A DNA stretch of 9,876 bases. Source: an uncultured bacterium (lineage in GTDB: Bacteria; Pseudomonadota; Gammaproteobacteria; Burkholderiales; Burkholderiaceae_F). A program made the translations under genes and the position numbers. The DNA lies in contig CAJMRV010000052.1 in the NCBI GenBank assembly GCA_905215795.1, forward strand, positions 1 to 9,876, given 5' to 3'. Under the pieces are notes generated by a model that saw nothing but the letters and a program-made list of their open reading frames with translations, did not search any database and was not told where the DNA came from. Shown here piece after piece: positions 6,837 through 9,876 of this stretch (its first letter is position 1; each line of letters begins with the position of its first letter).

Positions 6837-6858
6837 GACGGGGCCCGAAGGCCCCGTC
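6837..6858 (-). other. Strong stem-loop between alr and radA
   Basis: GACGGGGCC and GGCCCCGTC form a perfect 9-bp stem with a CGAA loop on the plus strand (TTCG on the minus strand), 11 nt after the alr stop. A TTCG tetraloop is very stable in RNA. No T tract follows in either direction, so I read it as an mRNA-stabilising or processing element, or a leaky terminator, within an alr-radA transcript. Confidence 0.5.
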
Positions 6859-6869
6859 AGCTCCACCCC

Positions 6870-7949
6870 TTATTTAAGCACGAGGGGCACCCGGCGCGCG
6901 AGCGCGCACATGAGTTCGTAGCCGATCGTCGAGCAGGCCTCGGCGACGCGGTTCACGTCGAGGTTCTTGCCCCAGAGTTCGACGACGGAGCCGAGTTTGG
7001 CCTCGGGGATGTCCGTGACGTCGATCTCGAGCATGTCCATCGAGACGGCGCCCACGAGCGGCGCGATGCGGCCCTCGACCCAGGTCGGGGCCCCGTCGGG
7101 CATCGTGCGGGGATAGCCGTCGGCATAGCCGCACGCCACGACGGCGATTCGCGAGGGGCGCTTGGCCACCCAGCGGCTCCCGTAGCCCACGGCCTCGCCG
7201 GGGGCGATCTCCTGGACGGCGATGATCTTCGCGGCGAGCGTCATCGCGGGGATGATGCCGAGCTCGGCGGAGGTGACGTGCGAGTCGGGGCTCACGCCGT
7301 AGAGCGCGACGCCGGCGCGCACGGAGGCGCCGCCCACTTCGGGGTGCCAGAGGATCGCGGCGGAGTTCGAAAGACACGAGGCGCGGTGCTCCTTGTCGAG
7401 CACGGTGAGGCGCTTGAGCTGCTCGTGCACGGAGACGGGCTTCTCACCGAGATAGCTCGGTTCGGCGTTGGCGAAGTGGGTGACGATCCCCTCGACCGAA
7501 AGGCCGGGGATCGAATCGAGTTCGGCGAGCACGGCGGGGACCTCCTCGGGACGGAAGCCCAGGCGGTTCATGCCGGAGTTGACCTTGACGTGGGCGCGCA
7601 CGTTCGTGAGCGGCTCGGCCTTGAGGAGTTCGATCTGCCAACGGCTGTGCACGACGGTCTCGACGTCGAGCTCCTGGAGGCGGGGGATGTCGACCGCTTC
7701 GAAGAAGCCCTCGAGGAGGAGGATCCTCTTCGTCCACCCGCTGTTGCGGGCGCGGCGGGCGTCGGTGAGGTCAATGGTGGCGATGCCGTCGGCTTCGGCG
7801 AAGCCCTTGACGGCGTTTTCAAGTCCGTGGCCGTAGGCGTTGGCCTTGACGACGGCCCAGACGGCGCGGTCGCCGGCGAGCTGCCGGACGCGTCGGAGGT
7901 TGTGAGCGAGCGCTTCGAGATCGATTTCAGCGTATATGGGACGGGGCAC
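6870..7949 (-). CDS. alr: Alanine racemase
   Basis: A 359-residue pyridoxal-phosphate enzyme that interconverts L- and D-alanine, supplying D-alanine for peptidoglycan. It has a TIM barrel at the N-terminus and a beta domain at the C-terminus. The PLP lysine is Lys35 in AVVKANAYGHG (32-42). The catalytic tyrosine of the second subunit is Tyr256 in VGYGSRW. Other family blocks are HVKVNSGMNRLG (120-131), RAGVALYG (211-218) and VGAVSMDM (299-306). The length is normal for Alr. The start is GTG at 7949, which gives the expected N-terminus (MPRPIYAEIDLEAL); AGGA lies ten bases upstream. It is transcribed away from lplT, with radA downstream. Confidence 0.97.
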   Translation of the reverse strand: MPRPIYAEIDLEALAHNLRRVRQLAGDRAVWAVVKANAYGHGLENAVKGFAEADGIATIDLTDARRARNSGWTKRILLLEGFFEAVDIPRLQELDVETVVHSRWQIELLKAEPLTNVRAHVKVNSGMNRLGFRPEEVPAVLAELDSIPGLSVEGIVTHFANAEPSYLGEKPVSVHEQLKRLTVLDKEHRASCLSNSAAILWHPEVGGASVRAGVALYGVSPDSHVTSAELGIIPAMTLAAKIIAVQEIAPGEAVGYGSRWVAKRPSRIAVVACGYADGYPRTMPDGAPTWVEGRIAPLVGAVSMDMLEIDVTDIPEAKLGSVVELWGKNLDVNRVAEACSTIGYELMCALARRVPLVLK

Positions 7950-8083
7950 TTTCAGATGGTCCTGGTTTGTTTTTGTCGGCGAGCGGGCCCCGGCGGGGCC
8001 TCGCGGTCGTCCACTCTGTGTCGAAGAAAAGAGGCGCCTCGAGCAGGGAGTCCGGGGGATGCGTCTCTCACTGAAAAACGACT

Positions 8084-8112
8084 ATTCTAGCAAAAGGCGC
8101 CCCGGCCTTTGA
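8084..8112 (-). promoter_or_regulatory. Candidate alr promoter with overlapping dyad
   Basis: On the minus strand TAGAAT (8089-8084) is preceded by TGC, an extended -10 box; the -35 position is poor (TCAAAG). A dyad, AAAGGC-N6-GCCTTT (8093-8110), fills the spacer and could be a protein-binding site. This places the alr transcript start near 8077, giving a leader of about 125 nt. Confidence 0.5.
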
Positions 8113-8128
8113 TAGGTCTTAAGTCCTA
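8113..8128. promoter_or_regulatory. Imperfect 16-bp palindrome between the divergent promoters
   Basis: TAGGTCTTAAGTCCTA is symmetric except for one base pair and centres on TTAA. It lies directly upstream of the alr -35 position and about 50 bp upstream of the lplT -35 box. That position suits a regulator of one or both divergent genes. I do not recognise the site as that of a known regulator. Confidence 0.35.
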
Positions 8129-8177
8129 GACGCAGGCGGCTCCGACCCACTCCGGGGGACGGGATTTCTCTCCTCAT

Positions 8178-8203
8178 TTGACCGGCGGCCCGTCTGCTAT
8201 ACT
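8178..8203 (+). promoter_or_regulatory. Candidate lplT promoter (extended -10)
   Basis: TGC-TATACT (TATACT at 8198-8203) is a close match to an extended -10 promoter. TTGACC (8178-8183) matches a -35 box, but the spacing is only 14 bases, so the extended -10 probably carries most of the activity. Transcription would begin near 8210, leaving an lplT leader of about 165 nt. Confidence 0.55.
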
Positions 8204-8212
8204 CAAACAATT

Positions 8213-8319
8213 CCCGGAAAGCGTCCTCCCCCTGTGGAGGCGGCCACTTTCCGCTGGTCGTGCCGGAACACGGGGATGCCCCGCCGCGCCTGATGTTGCA
8301 GGCCGCTGACGTTTCCGGC
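8213..8319 (+). ncRNA. Highly structured lplT leader RNA (candidate cis-regulatory element)
   Basis: Directly after the predicted transcript start the RNA can fold into two domains. Domain I has CGGAAAG (8215-8221) paired with CTTTCCG (8247-8253), enclosing CCTCC / GGAGG (8225-8229 and 8236-8240). Domain II has GCCGGAA (8262-8268) paired with TTCCGGC (8313-8319), closing a three-way junction with hairpins CGGGG-ATG-CCCCG (8271-8283) and GCCTG-N6-CAGGC (8288-8303). CCGGAAA (8214-8220) could instead pair with TTTCCGG (8312-8318), giving mutually exclusive folds. It matches no riboswitch class that I know. GC-rich DNA folds easily, so function is unproven. Confidence 0.4.
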
Positions 8320-8365
8320 GGTGTTGAATTTTCCCGACGCATCTCACAAAAGAGAAGGCGCCCGA

Positions 8366-8377
8366 ATGAATACATGA
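8366..8377 (+). promoter_or_regulatory. Possible three-codon leader ORF overlapping the lplT start
   Basis: ATG-AAT-ACA-TGA begins seven bases after AGAAGG (8353-8358), the ideal distance, while the lplT ATG at 8374 is fifteen bases away from it. The mini-ORF stop overlaps the lplT start as ATGA, so ribosomes could terminate and reinitiate. This could simply be chance. Confidence 0.25.
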
Positions 8378-9702
8378 AACGCGGTTTTTACACGATCCTG
8401 ACGGCTCAGTTCCTGTCCTCCCTCGCAGACAATGCGCTCCTCATCGCGGCCATCGCGCTTCTGGGGACGCTCGGAGCCCCCGAATGGATGACACCGCTTC
8501 TCAAGCTCTTCTTCGTGATCAGCTACGTGGTGCTCGCGGCCTGGGTCGGCGTCTTCGCGGACTCCATGCCCAAGGGCCGCGTCATGTTCTGCACGAACTG
8601 CCTGAAGTTCGCGGGCTGCCTGCTCATGCTCTTCGGCTCCCACCCGCTGCTCGCCTACGCGATCGTGGGCATCGGCGCGGCCGCCTACTCGCCCGCGAAG
8701 TACGGCATCCTCACGGAACTCCTCCCGGCGCGGCTCCTCGTCGTCGCCAACGGCTGGATGGAGGGCCTCACGGTGATCTCGATCATCCTGGGCGTCGTCT
8801 TCGGGGGCGTGCTCATCCGTCCCGACGTCGCCGCGACCTTCATCCACACCTTCCACTTCGACTGGTTCGGCATCGAAAACTTCGCGCAGGCCGCCATCTT
8901 CGTGATCGCGTTCGTGTACCTCGCCGCCTCGCTCGTCAACCTCTTCATCCCCGACACCGGCGTGCGCTACGTCAAGCAGCACCTCGCCCTCGTCCCGACG
9001 CTCAACATCTTCATGAAGAGCTGCAAGCTCCTCTGGACGGACTCGCTCGGACAGATCTCCCTCTCGGTGACGACGCTCTTCTGGGGCGCGGGCGCCGTGC
9101 TCCAGTTCCTCGTGCTGAAGTGGTGCGACCACGCCCTCGGCATGAACCTCTCGGAGGCCTCGATCATGCAGGCCGTCGTGAGCATCGGCGTGGCGATCGG
9201 CGCCGTGATCGCCGCCGCGTGCGTCCCCCTGAAGAAGTCCCTGAGCGTGCTCCCCATGGGGATCATGATGGGGCTCCTCGTCCTGGGGACCTCCTACTTC
9301 CACGCCTCGCTCGTGCCCGACGTGAGCTACTCCTTCTTCGGCTTCTCGATCCACCTCGCCACGCTCATCGCCGCCTTCATCATGGTGCTCGTGGGCATCT
9401 GCGCGGGGATCTTCGTCGTCCCGATGAACGCACTGCTGCAGCACCGCGGGCACGTCCTCATGAGCGCCGGGCGCTCGATCGCCGTGCAGAACTTCAACGA
9501 GAACCTCTCGATCCTCGTCATGCTCGGGCTCTACTCGCTCATGATCATGGCCGACCTGAGCGTCCCGACGACGATGTTCGTCTTCGGCCTCTTCGTGGCC
9601 GTGTCGATGGCCTTCGTGATCCTCAAGCACCGCCGCAACCAGGCGCGCTGCGACACGATGCACCTGATCGGCGAGAAGACCCGCCACAAGGAGGCGGTCT
9701 GA
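8374..9702 (+). CDS. lplT: Lysophospholipid transporter LplT (MFS)
   Basis: A 442-residue inner-membrane protein of the major facilitator superfamily with about twelve hydrophobic helices. LplT flips lysophospholipids inward for re-acylation by the acyltransferase Aas, as part of membrane phospholipid repair. The N-terminus MKRGFYTILTAQFLSSLADNALLIA is characteristic of the family. A motif-A-like loop, GVFADSMPKGRVM (59-71), and GAAAYSPAKYGILTELLP (101-118) are also present. The frame is open upstream to a GTG at 8260, but the extra 38 residues have no family counterpart and lie in the structured leader, so I chose the ATG at 8374. No acyltransferase domain is fused and no aas gene lies in the window. 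It is divergent from alr and closed by a strong terminator. Confidence 0.95.
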   Translation: MKRGFYTILTAQFLSSLADNALLIAAIALLGTLGAPEWMTPLLKLFFVISYVVLAAWVGVFADSMPKGRVMFCTNCLKFAGCLLMLFGSHPLLAYAIVGIGAAAYSPAKYGILTELLPARLLVVANGWMEGLTVISIILGVVFGGVLIRPDVAATFIHTFHFDWFGIENFAQAAIFVIAFVYLAASLVNLFIPDTGVRYVKQHLALVPTLNIFMKSCKLLWTDSLGQISLSVTTLFWGAGAVLQFLVLKWCDHALGMNLSEASIMQAVVSIGVAIGAVIAAACVPLKKSLSVLPMGIMMGLLVLGTSYFHASLVPDVSYSFFGFSIHLATLIAAFIMVLVGICAGIFVVPMNALLQHRGHVLMSAGRSIAVQNFNENLSILVMLGLYSLMIMADLSVPTTMFVFGLFVAVSMAFVILKHRRNQARCDTMHLIGEKTRHKEAV

Positions 9703-9782
9703 GGGAGGCGCACTGAAGGAGCCTCCCGCTCCCACACCACACGGCCCGCGGGGTGTCGAACCCACAACGACGGGCCATGGCG

Positions 9783-9819
9783 AAAGAGGCGCTCCGCTTG
9801 ATGCGGAACGCCTCTTTTT
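9783..9819 (+). terminator. Intrinsic terminator of lplT
   Basis: AAAGAGGCG (9783-9791) pairs with CGCCTCTTT (9809-9817). The stem continues, across a one-base mismatch, with TCCGC / GCGGA around a TTGAT loop. The arm runs into TTTTT (9815-9819). It lies about 80 nt after the lplT stop. Two further stems without T tracts precede it: GGGAGGC / GCCTCCC (9703-9727, right at the stop codon) and GGCCCG / CGGGCC (9743-9776). Confidence 0.85.
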
Positions 9820-9858
9820 GACCCAAATTCCCGCCTACTAGATACACTTTTAGGCGGG
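9818..9858 (+). promoter_or_regulatory. Possible promoter with inverted repeat at the right edge
   Basis: TTGACC (9818-9823) resembles a -35 box. Weak -10 candidates, GATACA at 9841 or TACACT at 9843, follow at 17 or 19 bases. A perfect 8-bp inverted repeat, CCCGCCTA (9830-9837) and TAGGCGGG (9851-9858), brackets the -10 area as an operator would. Any gene it serves lies beyond the window. The repeat could also be a 3'-end hairpin or a dispersed element. Confidence 0.3.
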
Positions 9859-9876
9859 TAATGGGATCTCGAGTTT

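Noticed and set aside
8031..8040. GAGGCGCCTC palindrome followed by T's in the alr leader, as a possible attenuator
   Set aside because: A gapless 10-bp palindrome leaves almost no loop, so only about three pairs could form. It is too weak to terminate transcription.
8213..8319. Signal recognition particle RNA, 6S RNA or cobalamin riboswitch in the lplT leader
   Set aside because: The diagnostic motifs are absent: no GGAAGGAAGCAGCC-like SRP loop, no 6S central bulge pattern and no complete cobalamin box.
8260..8373. GTG start giving LplT a 38-residue N-terminal extension
   Set aside because: LplT proteins start at the M-x-RGFYT segment. The extension lies in the foldable leader and has no helix or motif.
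9743..9776. tRNA-like T-loop on the minus strand (GGTTCGACACC) inside a GGCCCG / CGGGCC stem
   Set aside because: The T stem does not pair over five base pairs, and no D arm, anticodon arm or acceptor stem can be found, so it is neither a tRNA nor a convincing fragment. I treat it as part of the lplT 3' hairpins.

Overview
The window is GC-rich and densely coded. It reads like a proteobacterial chromosome. Alanine racemase (alr), radA and a divergent lplT sit side by side, an arrangement I associate with Betaproteobacteria (Burkholderiales). A Sutterellaceae-like host is my best guess, but it rests on remembered gene order and composition, so I hold it loosely. I see no insertion sequence, phage gene, CRISPR array, rRNA or tRNA. 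Every gene is on the minus strand except lplT at the right end.

Right part (about 5380-9876): lplT (lysophospholipid transporter, plus strand) and alr (minus strand) diverge from a shared 424-bp region. That region holds two extended -10 promoters, two dyads between them, and a strongly foldable lplT leader. alr is followed on the same strand by radA (recombination and repair ATPase). A large intrinsic terminator closes lplT, and a possible new promoter with an inverted repeat lies at the right edge.

Middle (about 4180-5293): after radA comes a protein whose first ~140 residues resemble the urease nickel chaperone UreE but lack its conserved metal-binding histidine. It is fused to a 159-residue tail of Cys-x-Cys / Gly-His / Asp-His repeats. 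No urease gene is present. Three hairpins, two with T tails, end this transcription unit.

Left part (1-4130): a tightly packed minus-strand operon encodes an NRAMP-fold membrane transporter, a DUF1116 protein (AllG/YlbE family), an FdrA/AllF family protein, and the first codons of a further gene cut by the edge. Gaps are 4 bp, 1 bp and a 1-bp overlap. In E. coli, AllF and AllG are subunits of oxamate carbamoyltransferase in anaerobic allantoin breakdown. The transporter has lost both NRAMP metal-binding motifs (DPGN became GPGT; MPH became IGI), so I infer that it moves an organic substrate or product of this pathway rather than a metal. This operon and the degenerate UreE-like Cys/His protein are the two most novel items here.
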